Assembly (NCBI GenBank): GCA_007118765.1 | Contig: SKQZ01000362.1 | Location: 1-27,699 of the forward strand | From: Candidatus Hydrogenedentota bacterium | GTDB taxonomy: Bacteria; Hydrogenedentota; Hydrogenedentia; Hydrogenedentales; CAITNO01 | Reading direction: 5' to 3' | DNA length: 27,699 nt | Shown here: in pieces, positions 7,906-16,130 of the stretch | Layout of the letters: each line of letters starts with the position of its first letter | Numbering within the stretch: the stretch's first letter is position 1 | Made by a program: the position numbers and the translations under genes | Notes under the pieces: model-generated | What the model saw: only the letters and a program-made list of their open reading frames with translations | Told to the model about the DNA's origin: nothing | Database searches by the model: none

Positions 7906-8346
7906 ATGACGTCATATCCTCATTTACACAAACAACCTGAGACGGAATCGGACTGGTTCGACGCGTTGGCTGCGCTTGCCCGGTATTTGCGCTCTCCTGA
8001 AGGGTGTCCGTGGGATCAGGAACGCACCGCCGCGGATTTTGCTGGTTTTGCTGCTGAAGAGGTGGAGGAGTTGTGCGAGGCGTTGGCATCCAACGACAAC
8101 GATCATGTGGCTGAAGAGTTTGGCGATTGCTTGTTCACATTGATGGCGTGTGTTGCGGCGGCCGAAGCGGAAGGACGGTTTACGCTGGGCAACGCCCTTG
8201 CGCGTGCTCATGAAAAGCTGGTGCGCCGCCATGAACACGTATTTCGTTCGGATAAAGCGGCAACGCCGGAAGAAGCAATGGTATCATGGCAGAAAATTAA
8301 AGCACAGGAAAAAGCGGAAAAACAAAGGAAAAAGAGCGATGAATAA
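7906..8346 (+). CDS. mazG: MazG-family nucleoside triphosphate pyrophosphohydrolase (single domain)
   Basis: This 146-residue protein hydrolyses nucleoside triphosphates to monophosphates and PPi, clearing abnormal nucleotides. GCPWDQERT is the typical N-terminal signature. EEVEELCEAL and EEFGDCLF carry the EExxE...ExxD magnesium-binding acidic residues. Only one MazG domain is present, whereas the E. coli protein has two (about 263 residues). The C-terminal tail is Lys/Glu-rich. ATG 7906 has AGGA 7 nt upstream. Starts at 7813 (TTG) and 7888 add an unconserved tail. The gene overlaps the following SDR gene by 8 nt, so the two are co-translated, although no functional link is obvious. Confidence 0.85.
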   Translation: MTSYPHLHKQPETESDWFDALAALARYLRSPEGCPWDQERTAADFAGFAAEEVEELCEALASNDNDHVAEEFGDCLFTLMACVAAAEAEGRFTLGNALARAHEKLVRRHEHVFRSDKAATPEEAMVSWQKIKAQEKAEKQRKKSDE

Positions 8347-9100
8347 TGGTGCGTTCGAAAACAAAGTGGCCTTGGTAACCGGCGGAAGCCGGGGGATTGG
8401 CGCCGCAATCGGCGCGGCATTTGCGGCACAGGGCGCGAAGGTAATATTGGCTTCGCGGAAACAAGAGGCCCTTGATGCAGCGACGGCTGAGATCACGGCT
8501 GCCGGCGGGGAGGCCGTGGGCATCGCGTGTCATGTAGGCCGCAGCGAAGAGGTGGAACGCCTTTTTGCCCGCATCAAAGAGGAATATGGACGGCTGGATA
8601 TTTTGGTCAACAACGCCGCCACAAACCCCTATTTCGGGCCGGTGATTCATGCGCCGGAATCCATGTTCGACAAGACCTTTGAAATTAACGTAAAAGGGTA
8701 TTTTCTTGCGGCACAACAGGCTGCACAGATAATGGTTGGCCAGGACACCGGCGGCGCCATCATCAACATCGCATCCATCGAGGGCCTGACGCCGTCGCCG
8801 ATGATGGGCATTTATTCCATGACCAAGTCGGCGGTCATCATGCTGACGAAAGTGATGGCCAAAGAGTTGGCGCAGGCCAACGTCCGCTGCAATTGTGTCT
8901 GTCCGGGACTGACAGAGACAAAATTCGCCAAAGTGCTGATAGATACGCCCGAGATATATCAACAGTATGTGGACAATGCGCCCATGGGCAGACATGCACA
9001 GCCGGCGGAGATTGTCGGCGCCGTCTTGTACTTCGCTTCGGAAGCGTCAAGTTACACCACCGGCGCGGTGTTGACCTGTGATGGCGGCAGTTCCATTTGA
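8339..9100 (+). CDS. SDR-family NAD(P)-dependent oxidoreductase
   Basis: This 253-residue classical short-chain dehydrogenase/reductase has the cofactor motif TGGSRGIG (residues 14-21), NNAA (91-94), Asn117, and the catalytic Ser146, Tyr159 and Lys163 in YSMTK. The C-terminus ends in a typical TTGAVLTCDGG. NNAATNPYFGP and the PGLTETKFA segment resemble the DHRS4-like/glucose-dehydrogenase-like branch. The substrate cannot be read from sequence. AAAGGA precedes ATG 8339, inside the mazG end. A longer frame upstream belongs to mazG territory and was not used. Confidence 0.88.
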   Translation: MNNGAFENKVALVTGGSRGIGAAIGAAFAAQGAKVILASRKQEALDAATAEITAAGGEAVGIACHVGRSEEVERLFARIKEEYGRLDILVNNAATNPYFGPVIHAPESMFDKTFEINVKGYFLAAQQAAQIMVGQDTGGAIINIASIEGLTPSPMMGIYSMTKSAVIMLTKVMAKELAQANVRCNCVCPGLTETKFAKVLIDTPEIYQQYVDNAPMGRHAQPAEIVGAVLYFASEASSYTTGAVLTCDGGSSI

Positions 9101-9115
9101 TTTGTTTTATGGCGT

Positions 9116-9133
9116 GCCCGTTGCAAAACGGGC
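9116..9133 (+). terminator. GNRA-capped hairpin after the SDR gene
   Basis: GCCCGTT-GCAA-AACGGGC forms a perfect 7-bp stem with a GCAA tetraloop, 15 nt after the SDR stop. No T-run follows, so it may be a transcript-stabilising 3' hairpin or a weak terminator. Confidence 0.4.
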
Positions 9134-9180
9134 GGTCATATTGGCATTGAAACTGTATCTAAACCGAGGAAACCCGCACC

Positions 9181-10557
9181 ATGTCGTTAACGAAGAACAG
9201 CATTGTATGGGGGGTGTTTTTGGGAAGTATGGCGCTGACCAACATGCTTGTGGCTGAGTCCCGGCAGTATCCCCTTGAGGTGTTTCCCGCCGAACACAAG
9301 CACATGACGGATGAAAAAACCGGCGTTGCCCTGACCTTCCTGACCACGTCGGAATCGCGGGACATCAACCTCTATTTTCATGATCAGTCATGGTTGGCCG
9401 ACGGCTCGTTAATCCTGTTCACATCCAATCGTGAACGAGGCGGAGTCATGGGCTATTTGACGGACACGGGCGAGTTGGTGCGTATCGCCACGCCAGAAGG
9501 CCGCACAAACGGGCCTACGGCGGCGCGACAACGTAACAGTGTCTTCGTGCTGCGAGAGAACAATGTGCTTGAACTGGCCCTCGATATTGCCCCCGCGGAT
9601 ACGCCTGATGGCGGCGCCTCCACGGTAATCGCGACGGAACGGCGCATTGCCACAATACCCCAAAGCGGAAGACGCACGGCCTTGAACGAGAGCAGCGACG
9701 GCAAGTGGCTATCCGTTGGGCTGAGCGATTTTGAGGACGGTTCCGGCCCGCTGATCCTCATTATCAATGTTGCTACCGGCGAAATACGGGAACTGTGCCG
9801 TCTGCCCGAACCGCCGGGGTATGGCTATCACGTGCAATGGAGCTTGACCAATCCGAATCTGCTTAGTTTTGCTTCTCATTCGGAGGATGACACCGATTTT
9901 GCAGGGCCGCCGAGACCGAATAAAGGCCCCACGGATTATCGCAACCGACGTCAGCGGATTTGGGTGGTTGACATTCGCAATGGCATTCCTTATAACGTGT
10001 ATCATGCCTTGGAAGGCGAATTGGTGACCCATGAATCATGGTGGGTGGATGACCAGATTCTGTTCAGCGGCGGCACACGGAGCGACCCGCCTGTGGAGCA
10101 GCATGTGAAACTGCTTAACATCTATACCGGACAGGTGCGCATCATTGGCGCCGGGGCATGGTGGCCCGACGGGCAGCCCGAAACATTGGCCAAATGGAGC
10201 TGGTGGCATGCGTCAGGCAGTGAAGATGGGCGTTGGGTGGCCGCCGATAATTTCCACGGGGATATCATGCTCTTTGAAGGCAACACCACCCGTCCCCATT
10301 TGCTGACCCAAGGGCACCGCGTGTATGGGCGCGGGCCGCATCTGCACGTGGGATGGGACCGCAAGGGCGAACAGGTCGTGTTTACGTCGGACAAACTGGG
10401 GCCTGCCAATGTGTGTATTGCAACCATACCGGAAGCGCTGCAACAACTGGTGGAAAACAATACCGATGGCCTCGGCGCCGTGCAGAAGGACAACCAGACG
10501 GCGGATATGGATAACGACGCGATGGGAACAAGGGAGTTATGCACGCATGAGCATTGA
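9181..10557 (+). CDS. Secreted oligogalacturonate lyase-like protein (PL22-type beta-propeller)
   Basis: This 458-residue protein has an N-terminal signal-like segment (about residues 5-25, ending near LVAES), then repeated beta-propeller blades (SWLADGSLILFTSNRER, NESSDGKWLSVGL, WDRKGEQVVFTSD). The opening after the signal (DEKTGVALTFLTT) and the spacing of His motifs resemble oligogalacturonate lyases of family PL22, which cleave unsaturated or short galacturonides. Candidate catalytic and Mn-binding residues are the His in YGYHVQWS, VTHESWW, WWHASGSEDG and the HLH in GPHLHVGW. TolB/WD40-like proteins share the fold, so activity is not certain. It overlaps galK by 11 nt. The C-terminal 30 residues are polar and probably disordered. 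Confidence 0.65.
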   Translation: MSLTKNSIVWGVFLGSMALTNMLVAESRQYPLEVFPAEHKHMTDEKTGVALTFLTTSESRDINLYFHDQSWLADGSLILFTSNRERGGVMGYLTDTGELVRIATPEGRTNGPTAARQRNSVFVLRENNVLELALDIAPADTPDGGASTVIATERRIATIPQSGRRTALNESSDGKWLSVGLSDFEDGSGPLILIINVATGEIRELCRLPEPPGYGYHVQWSLTNPNLLSFASHSEDDTDFAGPPRPNKGPTDYRNRRQRIWVVDIRNGIPYNVYHALEGELVTHESWWVDDQILFSGGTRSDPPVEQHVKLLNIYTGQVRIIGAGAWWPDGQPETLAKWSWWHASGSEDGRWVAADNFHGDIMLFEGNTTRPHLLTQGHRVYGRGPHLHVGWDRKGEQVVFTSDKLGPANVCIATIPEALQQLVENNTDGLGAVQKDNQTADMDNDAMGTRELCTHEH

Positions 10558-11716
10558 CATACAACAGGCATGCGACGCCTATCAGCGTCATTTTAAGGCC
10601 GTGCCGACTGTTGCAGCGCGCGCACCGGGCCGTGTCAACGTTATTGGCGAACACACGGATTACAACCACGGGTTCGTATTGCCCATGGCAATAGAACATG
10701 ACACCGTCATTGTAGGGCGGCCGCGGGATGACAACGTGTTGTGCTTATATGCACAAAACCTGGAACGTTCCGCCGAGTTGTCATTGGAACAGCGTACCAG
10801 AAATGAGCAGGAGCCGTGGACGGATTACATCATGGGCGTGGCGGACCAATTGGTCGCGCTCAACAAGCCTGTTTCCGGCGCGGATATGCTGGTGGTGGGC
10901 GATGTGCCCGTGGGGTGCGGCCTCAGCAGCTCGGCAGCCCTGGAGATGGCGGCGCTGGTGTTTTTTGAGCAGACGGGGGGATTCAAACTTGAGGATGCTG
11001 AGGCGGCCTTGCTGGGGCAACGGGTCGAAAATGAATTTCTTGGACTGAGCACGGGTATTATGGACCAGTTCATTTCCCGTAGCGGCAAAAAGAATCACGC
11101 CTTGTTTTTAGATTGCCGCAGCCATGCGTTTGACCTGATTCCCGCGGCTTTCGAGGAGGCCTTGTTTGTTATCGCCAATACCGCCTGTCCCCGCGGGCTG
11201 ACAGCCTCCAAATACAATGAGCGGGTTGACGAATGTAAATGCGCCGTAGCGACTCTTCAAGAATACTTCCAGTCATCCGGTTCACATTTGCGTGACTATA
11301 CCATGAACGATTTGCTGGCCTGTCAGGAGATGATGGAGGACATCCCGTTCAGGCGGGCCCGGCACGTCATTTCTGAAAATGAACGTACACAACAGGCGTG
11401 TGAGGCCATGCGACAAGGGGACGCCGCGCTGCTGGGGGCGTTAATGAATGCTTCGGACATTAGTCTGCGCGTAGACTACGAGGTGACAAGCCGCGAGCTG
11501 GATATCATGACGGCTATTGCCCGCGAATGTTCCGGCTGTTTCGGCGCCCGGATGACGGGCGCGGGTTTCGGCGGCTGCACAATCAATCTGGTGCATCGCG
11601 ATGCTGCGGATACATTCTGTACGCATCTCTTGCATCATTATGCCGAGGCAACCGGCAAAGACGGTGATGTATTTCTTTCCGATCCGGCGGACGGCGCGTG
11701 TCCACTGGCGCTATAA
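10547..11716 (+). CDS. galK: Galactokinase
   Basis: This 389-residue GHMP kinase phosphorylates galactose at C1, the first step of the Leloir pathway. The signature GRVNVIGEHTDYNHG (29-43) binds sugar, VPVGCGLSSSAALE (120-133) is the ATP loop, Asp173 in GIMDQF is the expected catalytic base, and GARMTGAGFGGCTINLV is motif 3. Length and motifs are canonical, and HTDYN favours galactose over GalNAc. ATG 10547 has GGGAG upstream and lies within the end of the PL22-like gene. No galT or galE is in the window. Confidence 0.93.
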   Translation: MSIDIQQACDAYQRHFKAVPTVAARAPGRVNVIGEHTDYNHGFVLPMAIEHDTVIVGRPRDDNVLCLYAQNLERSAELSLEQRTRNEQEPWTDYIMGVADQLVALNKPVSGADMLVVGDVPVGCGLSSSAALEMAALVFFEQTGGFKLEDAEAALLGQRVENEFLGLSTGIMDQFISRSGKKNHALFLDCRSHAFDLIPAAFEEALFVIANTACPRGLTASKYNERVDECKCAVATLQEYFQSSGSHLRDYTMNDLLACQEMMEDIPFRRARHVISENERTQQACEAMRQGDAALLGALMNASDISLRVDYEVTSRELDIMTAIARECSGCFGARMTGAGFGGCTINLVHRDAADTFCTHLLHHYAEATGKDGDVFLSDPADGACPLAL

Positions 11717-11753
11717 CCTGAAATAACAGAAGCTGCTTAGACAACACCTGGGG

Positions 11754-11784
11754 TGGACAGTCAGGCCGGTTTCTGCTGTATAAT
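11754..11784 (+). promoter_or_regulatory. Candidate promoter of the DUF2179 gene
   Basis: TGGACA (11754-11759, 5 of 6) and a perfect TATAAT (11779-11784) are separated by 19 nt, slightly long. The predicted leader is about 72 nt. It implies a transcript separate from galK. Confidence 0.5.
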
Positions 11785-11862
11785 CGTTCCGTTGGCCCGC
11801 CATGATACGCATGGTCCAGACACACATGATATTCAAACACACAAGACTACAGTGACGCGTCC

Positions 11863-12453
11863 ATGTTCGAATTTCTGCAACAATTTTATGAACAGCATTC
11901 ACTATGGGTACTGCCCATATTGATCTTTTTGGCACGCATACTTGATGTGTCCATTGGCACATTGCGCATCGTGTTTTTGAATAGAAACATGAAGTTCCTT
12001 GCGCCGTTATGCGGCTTTTTTGAAATATTGGTGTGGCTGATAGCGTTAAACCAACTCATGCAGGACCTTAGCTCGTGGGTACATTATGTCTCCTATGCAG
12101 CCGGATTTTCCGCAGGCACATATATCGGCATGTATATTGAATCGCGCTTGGCGATGGGCCTCCTCTCGGTGATGATTATTACACAGAAAGATGCGGCCTC
12201 CCTGTTGCAAAAGCTTAAGAAGGAGCATTTTGGGTTGACCCAGGTAGGCGCCCAGGGGGTACAGGGCAAAGTGCGTCTGATTTATCTTATCATTCGACGG
12301 AAGGACCTGCCCCGTGTGGCTGATATTCTGAGTACCCACCAGCCCGGCGCATTTAGCATCGTAAACGATGTGCGTGATGTGGGCGGCGGTGTATTCCCGT
12401 TGAACCGAAGAATGCAGAATCGCTTTTTGGGTGGCATGCGAAAAGGCAAATAG
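11863..12453 (+). CDS. DUF2179/DUF5698 (UPF0316) membrane protein
   Basis: This 196-residue protein has two to three hydrophobic helices in the first 95 residues, including the family hallmark ARILDVSIGTLRIVFLNRN (about 24-42). A soluble C-terminal alpha/beta domain follows (about 98-190: VMIITQKDAASLLQKLKKEH ... GKVRLIYLIIRRKDLPRVADIL). The family is widespread in bacteria, and the C-terminal domain resembles the ligand-binding domain of YitT-type proteins. The function is not established. No good ribosome site precedes ATG 11863, yet the hydrophobic N-terminus fits the family. The next gene, a Crp-like regulator, starts 93 nt downstream and may share the transcript. Confidence 0.82.
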   Translation: MFEFLQQFYEQHSLWVLPILIFLARILDVSIGTLRIVFLNRNMKFLAPLCGFFEILVWLIALNQLMQDLSSWVHYVSYAAGFSAGTYIGMYIESRLAMGLLSVMIITQKDAASLLQKLKKEHFGLTQVGAQGVQGKVRLIYLIIRRKDLPRVADILSTHQPGAFSIVNDVRDVGGGVFPLNRRMQNRFLGGMRKGK

Positions 12454-12546
12454 CAGCAACGACGCCTCTTGTGTGTGCGGCTGCTCCATCTTGAGGACAG
12501 AATACCCGCCAACAGCGGCGACAATGATACTTGCAGGAGAAAGCGC

Positions 12547-13251
12547 ATGAAACGATTTACGGAATCTGTCGCAACCCGTATTGAGTGGCTGGGCTCGTGT
12601 CCTTTGTTCGCAGGGTTGTCCTCCGATCATGTCACCGCGTTGGCATCTGTTTCATGGCCCAGACGCTATGAACCGAATGAGATACTGTTTCATGCCGGTG
12701 CGGCGGCAGACGGGTTCCACATTATTGTGGATGGCCAGGTGAAGGTGTGCCGGTATGGTGCCGATGGTCGCGAGCAGGTACTGCATTTGTTTGAGGGCGG
12801 GGAGCCGTGTGGCGAAGTGGCCATGTTTGAAGGGCGTGAATATCCGGCCACGGCGGAAGCGGTTGCCACGTCGCGCACCCTGTTTATCACCCGCGACGAT
12901 TTTTTGCAGGTCGCCCGGAAGCGGCCCGAATTATTGATGAATATGCTGGCCATGTTATCGCGACGGTTGCGACGCTTTGTGTCCATGATAGATGACTTGT
13001 CGCTGAAAGAGGTTTCAACCCGTGTGGCCCGCCATCTGCTGGAGTTGTCGCGTTCGAGCGCCGACGCGTCCGCAATCGAGTTGACCACCTCAAAAACAAT
13101 GCTTGCCTCGCGTCTGGGAACCGTGGCGGAAACCCTCAGCCGGACGTTGACGCGCATGCAGCAGCGCGGCGTAATAGAGGTGGCGGGACGGCGCGTGGTA
13201 TTGTGTGACCTTGAGGCGTTGGAGCGGCTTGCGGATGGCGAAAAACTGTGA
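12547..13251 (+). CDS. Crp/Fnr-family transcription regulator
   Basis: This 234-residue protein has an N-terminal cyclic-nucleotide-binding-type beta-barrel (about 20-130: LFAGLSSDHVTALASVS, DGFHIIVDGQVKVCRYGADGREQ, EPCGEVAMFEGREYPATAEAV). A dimer helix and a C-terminal winged helix follow. The recognition region is about residues 180-205, in SKTMLASRLGTVAETLSRTLTRM. There is no N-terminal four-Cys cluster as in FNR, so oxygen sensing by an iron-sulfur centre is unlikely. The phosphate-binding-cassette region reads GEVAMFEGREYPATA, close to cAMP-binding Crp but not conclusive. AGGAG precedes ATG 12547. The gene converges with the glycosyltransferase 13 nt away. Target genes are unknown. Confidence 0.9.
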   Translation: MKRFTESVATRIEWLGSCPLFAGLSSDHVTALASVSWPRRYEPNEILFHAGAAADGFHIIVDGQVKVCRYGADGREQVLHLFEGGEPCGEVAMFEGREYPATAEAVATSRTLFITRDDFLQVARKRPELLMNMLAMLSRRLRRFVSMIDDLSLKEVSTRVARHLLELSRSSADASAIELTTSKTMLASRLGTVAETLSRTLTRMQQRGVIEVAGRRVVLCDLEALERLADGEKL

Positions 13252-13264
13252 TGAAATATCCGGG

Positions 13265-13990
13265 TCAGTCGTATCGTCCTGCGAGGTCGTTGGCGCGTAT
13301 GGCAACAAGGTCAAGGAACATGCGTGTGGCGTCGGTGAATGGGTTGACCCGTGACTTTGGACTGTTCAGCCAGCGAACAGGCAGTTCCGCAATGTGCAGC
13401 CCGTGCTTTTCCGCGATAAACAACAGTTCCGCGTCAAAGCTGAAACGGTCAATGGTTTGACGGGAAAAACAGCATGCCGCCGCCGCCGCCGTAAAGCCCT
13501 TGAACCCGCACTGCGTGTCTTTCAGGGAGGTGACGCGGAGGATTCGTTCAATACCGTTAAAGCAGCGTCCCATCCATTCGCGATACCATGCCTGGCGTAT
13601 CTGTATATCGGAGTCTGGCAGTGCGCGTGAACCAATGACGATGTCGGCGCCTGCATCGAACAGCGGCTGACATCGGTCAATCTCCTCAATCGGCGTGGAT
13701 GCGTCGGCATCGTAAAAGAAACGCACGGCCCCCGATGCTTTTGTCAACATGCCGATGCGTACGGCATATCCTTTTCCCCGGTTCTGAGGCAAGGTTTCCA
13801 GCAGCAGCGGGACGGTTGCCGTCTGTTGCAGGTCCCGAACCACTTCCGAGGTGGCGTCACGGCTTCCGTCATCCACGACGATTATTTCCGCCTCGTATGA
13901 TTGTCGGTCCAAATAGGCAAACACCTGCTCAAGTGTGTTGCCGATGCGGTCGGCTTCGTTGTAGGCAGGGATGATAAGGGAGAGATACAT
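13265..13990 (-). CDS. ALG5-like glycosyltransferase family 2 (polyprenyl-phosphate glucosyltransferase type)
   Basis: This 241-residue GT-A enzyme opens with LSLIIPAYNEADRIGNTLEQV. It has the nucleotide-sugar motif VVDDGSRDAT, the DXD-like metal site YDADASTPIEEID, GSRAL, and CGFKGF. The pattern matches the dolichyl-phosphate beta-glucosyltransferase (ALG5) branch, which loads a sugar onto a lipid carrier at the cytoplasmic membrane face. The bacterial acceptor is probably undecaprenyl phosphate. No membrane helix is seen. ATG 13990 has no Shine-Dalgarno and sits behind an A8 tract and an 11-bp hairpin. The in-frame GTG at 14020 lies inside that hairpin loop and would add a tail before the conserved N-terminus. 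Confidence 0.85.
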   Translation of the reverse strand: MYLSLIIPAYNEADRIGNTLEQVFAYLDRQSYEAEIIVVDDGSRDATSEVVRDLQQTATVPLLLETLPQNRGKGYAVRIGMLTKASGAVRFFYDADASTPIEEIDRCQPLFDAGADIVIGSRALPDSDIQIRQAWYREWMGRCFNGIERILRVTSLKDTQCGFKGFTAAAAACCFSRQTIDRFSFDAELLFIAEKHGLHIAELPVRWLNSPKSRVNPFTDATRMFLDLVAIRANDLAGRYD

Positions 13991-14005
13991 AATGCTTTTT
14001 TTTGT

Positions 14006-14048
14006 GCCCCGGACAGGCACACCGTACGATGCGTGAACTGTCCGGGGC
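14006..14048 (-). other. 11-bp perfect hairpin in the leader of the glycosyltransferase gene
   Basis: GCCCCGGACAG (14006-14016) is an exact inverted repeat of 14038-14048, with a 21-nt loop containing CGTACG. On the transcribed minus strand it is followed by an A8 tract and then the start codon. No U-run follows in either direction, so it is not a standard terminator. It lies between two genes of the same strand and could shield or tune translation, or stabilise the upstream transcript's 3' end. Confidence 0.6.
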
Positions 14049-14076
14049 GATGTTCACACGGTTATTGTGATGTCAC

Positions 14077-15081
14077 TTATTCGTCGGGCAGGAACCAGAT
14101 GTTCCTGAACCGAACGCGTCCGCTGTGGTCTTGCAGCAGTAGCGGCCCTGCCGGGGCTTCTTCGCCGCTGACGCCGCCGGGCGTGTGGGATTCCAATTCT
14201 ACGTCGTCATGAACGAGGATGCCATTGTGATAGGCGTGGATGCGCGCATTGGCGATTTTCTCGCCCGCTTCGTTAAATTCCGGCGCTTGGAAATGGATTT
14301 CAAATGTTTGCCATTGCTGCGGCGGCAGGGTGGCATCCGCAATGGGCGTTGCAAGCGAATAGACACCGCCGCACAGGGCGTCTTCCGGTTCATAGCCGAA
14401 GCTGTCCAGCACCTGTACTTCGTAACGGCCCAGCAGATACACGCCACTATTGCCGCGGCTTTGGCCGCGTGCGTTCGGCATGAACGGTGTCTGAAACTCA
14501 ATATGGTAGAACCCGCTGCCAAACGTTTCCTCCACGGTTTTAAGGTTGCTCCCGCATACCTCCATGGAGCCGTCGCCGCGCAGACACCACTGCCGCGGCC
14601 AGCGTTCCCATAATTCAATGTTCGTGCCGTCAAAAAGTGATACGGCGCCTTCCGGCGGTTCTTTGCCGAGGTTTGGCGGCTCAATAAACACGCGCCGCAG
14701 CGCAAAGGTCGCTTCTAGGCGTTGCCCGCCTTGTTCCTGCAACACGCCGGTCATGGTTTCGTTCTCGATGCGGGCCCGGAACGCAAAGTCGCCGCCCAAG
14801 GGGCCGAGATCAAGGGTGTCCTCAAACTCGGCAACGCCCTCCTCGCTTCTGCCTCGTGTTTCCAGCCGCAGCGCGTCGTCCTCGGTTTCGCCGATGAAAA
14901 GCACCAGCCTGTGTGCGCGGTCACTGAGTGCCACCACCTGAGCGCGGATATAATGGTCTTCCCAATTGTCGCTGGTGAATGCACCGTGGTAATTACCCAT
15001 GATCATGTCATCGTCTTCCACGGCGCCTGCGATGAATGCCGCAGTCAAGGTTATGAATAGCAAACAGGTGAATCGTTTCAT
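14077..15081 (-). CDS. Secreted DUF1080 (3-keto-disaccharide hydrolase domain) protein
   Basis: This 334-residue protein has a clear signal peptide (KRFTCLLFITLTAAFIAGAV, cleavage near residue 20). Residues about 20-140 form a beta-rich N-terminal part I do not recognise. The DUF1080/PF06439 domain starts near VSLFDGTNIELWERW (about 150) and runs to the end (GSGFYHIEFQTPF, SRGNSGVYLLGRYEVQVLDSFG, HSGRVRFRNIWFLPDE). This concanavalin-like domain is abundant in PVC bacteria and is associated with 3-keto-glycoside hydrolysis. The substrate here is unknown. AAGGAG precedes ATG 15081. A frame open far upstream to 15990 is the antisense of the methyltransferase and is not part of this protein. Confidence 0.85.
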   Translation of the reverse strand: MKRFTCLLFITLTAAFIAGAVEDDDMIMGNYHGAFTSDNWEDHYIRAQVVALSDRAHRLVLFIGETEDDALRLETRGRSEEGVAEFEDTLDLGPLGGDFAFRARIENETMTGVLQEQGGQRLEATFALRRVFIEPPNLGKEPPEGAVSLFDGTNIELWERWPRQWCLRGDGSMEVCGSNLKTVEETFGSGFYHIEFQTPFMPNARGQSRGNSGVYLLGRYEVQVLDSFGYEPEDALCGGVYSLATPIADATLPPQQWQTFEIHFQAPEFNEAGEKIANARIHAYHNGILVHDDVELESHTPGGVSGEEAPAGPLLLQDHSGRVRFRNIWFLPDE

Positions 15082-15219
15082 GTTGCACGTCTCCTTTATT
15101 GTGAGTAATGATGTGGACATTTTCATGCCCGGAGCCTCTTGAACAAAGAACAGAATGACTACACAGTAGCATGACAGCATGTCTGAACGCCAATCACCGG
15201 ATAGTCCTGATGCAAACGG

Positions 15220-15249
15220 TTGACATCCCGGTGGGGTTGCGCATAGGAT
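15220..15249 (+). promoter_or_regulatory. Promoter of the DNA methyltransferase gene
   Basis: A perfect TTGACA (15220-15225) is followed after 18 nt by TAGGAT (15244-15249). The predicted start of transcription is about 27 nt ahead of the ATG. This is the best -35 box I found in the window. Confidence 0.55.
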
Positions 15250-15282
15250 TATCAACGGAAAAACACGAGAGGCACAGTCTTT

Positions 15283-16101
15283 ATGAAGAAACCGATATGG
15301 ACGTTTGATGATACCCTCCTTTATCATGGTGACGCCATAAAAATACTGCATGGCATGGAAGCCGAACGCGTGGACTTGATTTTTGCAGATCCGCCCTATA
15401 ATTTGTCGAACAATGGCACCACCTGTCAGTCGGGCAAGCGGGTAAGCGTCAACAAGGCGACATGGGACACGAGTCGCGGCATAGGGGCGGACTTTGTTTT
15501 TCATGATACATGGATAGCGGCGTGTCGGCGGGTATTGAAACCCAATGGAAGCCTGTGGATTTCGGGCACGTATCATTCGATTTATGCCTGTGGCTTCGCC
15601 TTGCAGCAGCAGGGCTGGCATCTCATCAACGACATCTGCTGGTTCAAGCCGAATGCCGCGCCCAACCTTGCCTGTCGCATGTTTACGGCAAGCCATGAGA
15701 CTTTGCTTTGGGCACGGAAAAACAAGCAGGCGAAACATTGTTTCAACTATGAAAGCATGAAGCAGGACGACTGGCCGGAGGACAGCCTCAAAAAGCCCGG
15801 GAAACAGATGCGCAGTGTTTGGGCGATTTACGCGCCCAAAAAGGAAGAAAAGCGATTCGGAAAACATCCGACACAAAAGCCTGAGGCATTGATGATGCGA
15901 ATCATACGCGCATGTACGCATGAAGGCAATGTGGTGCTTGATCCCTTCTGTGGCAGCGGCGCCACGGGAGTTGCGGCGTTGCGCTGCCATCGAACATTTA
16001 TTGGCATTGACAAGGAACGGGATTACTTAACCAAGATAGCCATCCCACGCCTGAAAGCGGCGGTGACCTGTCAACCGGAGGAATTGGTTGAGCGGACGTG
16101 A
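15283..16101 (+). CDS. DpnA-like site-specific DNA adenine methyltransferase (orphan)
   Basis: This 272-residue enzyme is of the N6-adenine/N4-cytosine type with motif order IV to I (beta class). DPPYNLS is at 36-42, the target-recognition middle follows, and the AdoMet site LDPFCGSGATGVAAL is at 219-233. The stretches VSVNKATWD, LKPNGSLWISGTYHSIYACG, PNLACR, SHETLLWARKN and HPTQKPEALM resemble M2.DpnII (DpnA) closely. That suggests, but does not prove, recognition of GATC or a related site. No restriction endonuclease flanks it, so a regulatory or protective role is more likely than a restriction-modification pair. AGAGG lies about 11 nt before the ATG. The 3' neighbour is a structured-looking spacer. 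Confidence 0.88.
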   Translation: MKKPIWTFDDTLLYHGDAIKILHGMEAERVDLIFADPPYNLSNNGTTCQSGKRVSVNKATWDTSRGIGADFVFHDTWIAACRRVLKPNGSLWISGTYHSIYACGFALQQQGWHLINDICWFKPNAAPNLACRMFTASHETLLWARKNKQAKHCFNYESMKQDDWPEDSLKKPGKQMRSVWAIYAPKKEEKRFGKHPTQKPEALMMRIIRACTHEGNVVLDPFCGSGATGVAALRCHRTFIGIDKERDYLTKIAIPRLKAAVTCQPEELVERT

Positions 16102-16130
16102 CAAGATATTTTGCGGCATATAACAAGGTA

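Noticed and set aside
13394..13630. Plus-strand frames inside the glycosyltransferase gene
   Set aside because: They are antisense to a gene with all GT2 motifs, with no homology and no ribosome sites.
14006..14048. Reading the 11-bp hairpin as a terminator
   Set aside because: On the transcribed strand it is followed by A8, not U-run. On the other strand the T-run precedes the stem and no gene ends there.
14077..15990. A 637-codon minus-strand open frame reaching across the methyltransferase gene
   Set aside because: Only the part from 15081 has a signal peptide, a ribosome site and DUF1080 homology. The rest is antisense to a well-supported methyltransferase and has no protein-like composition.
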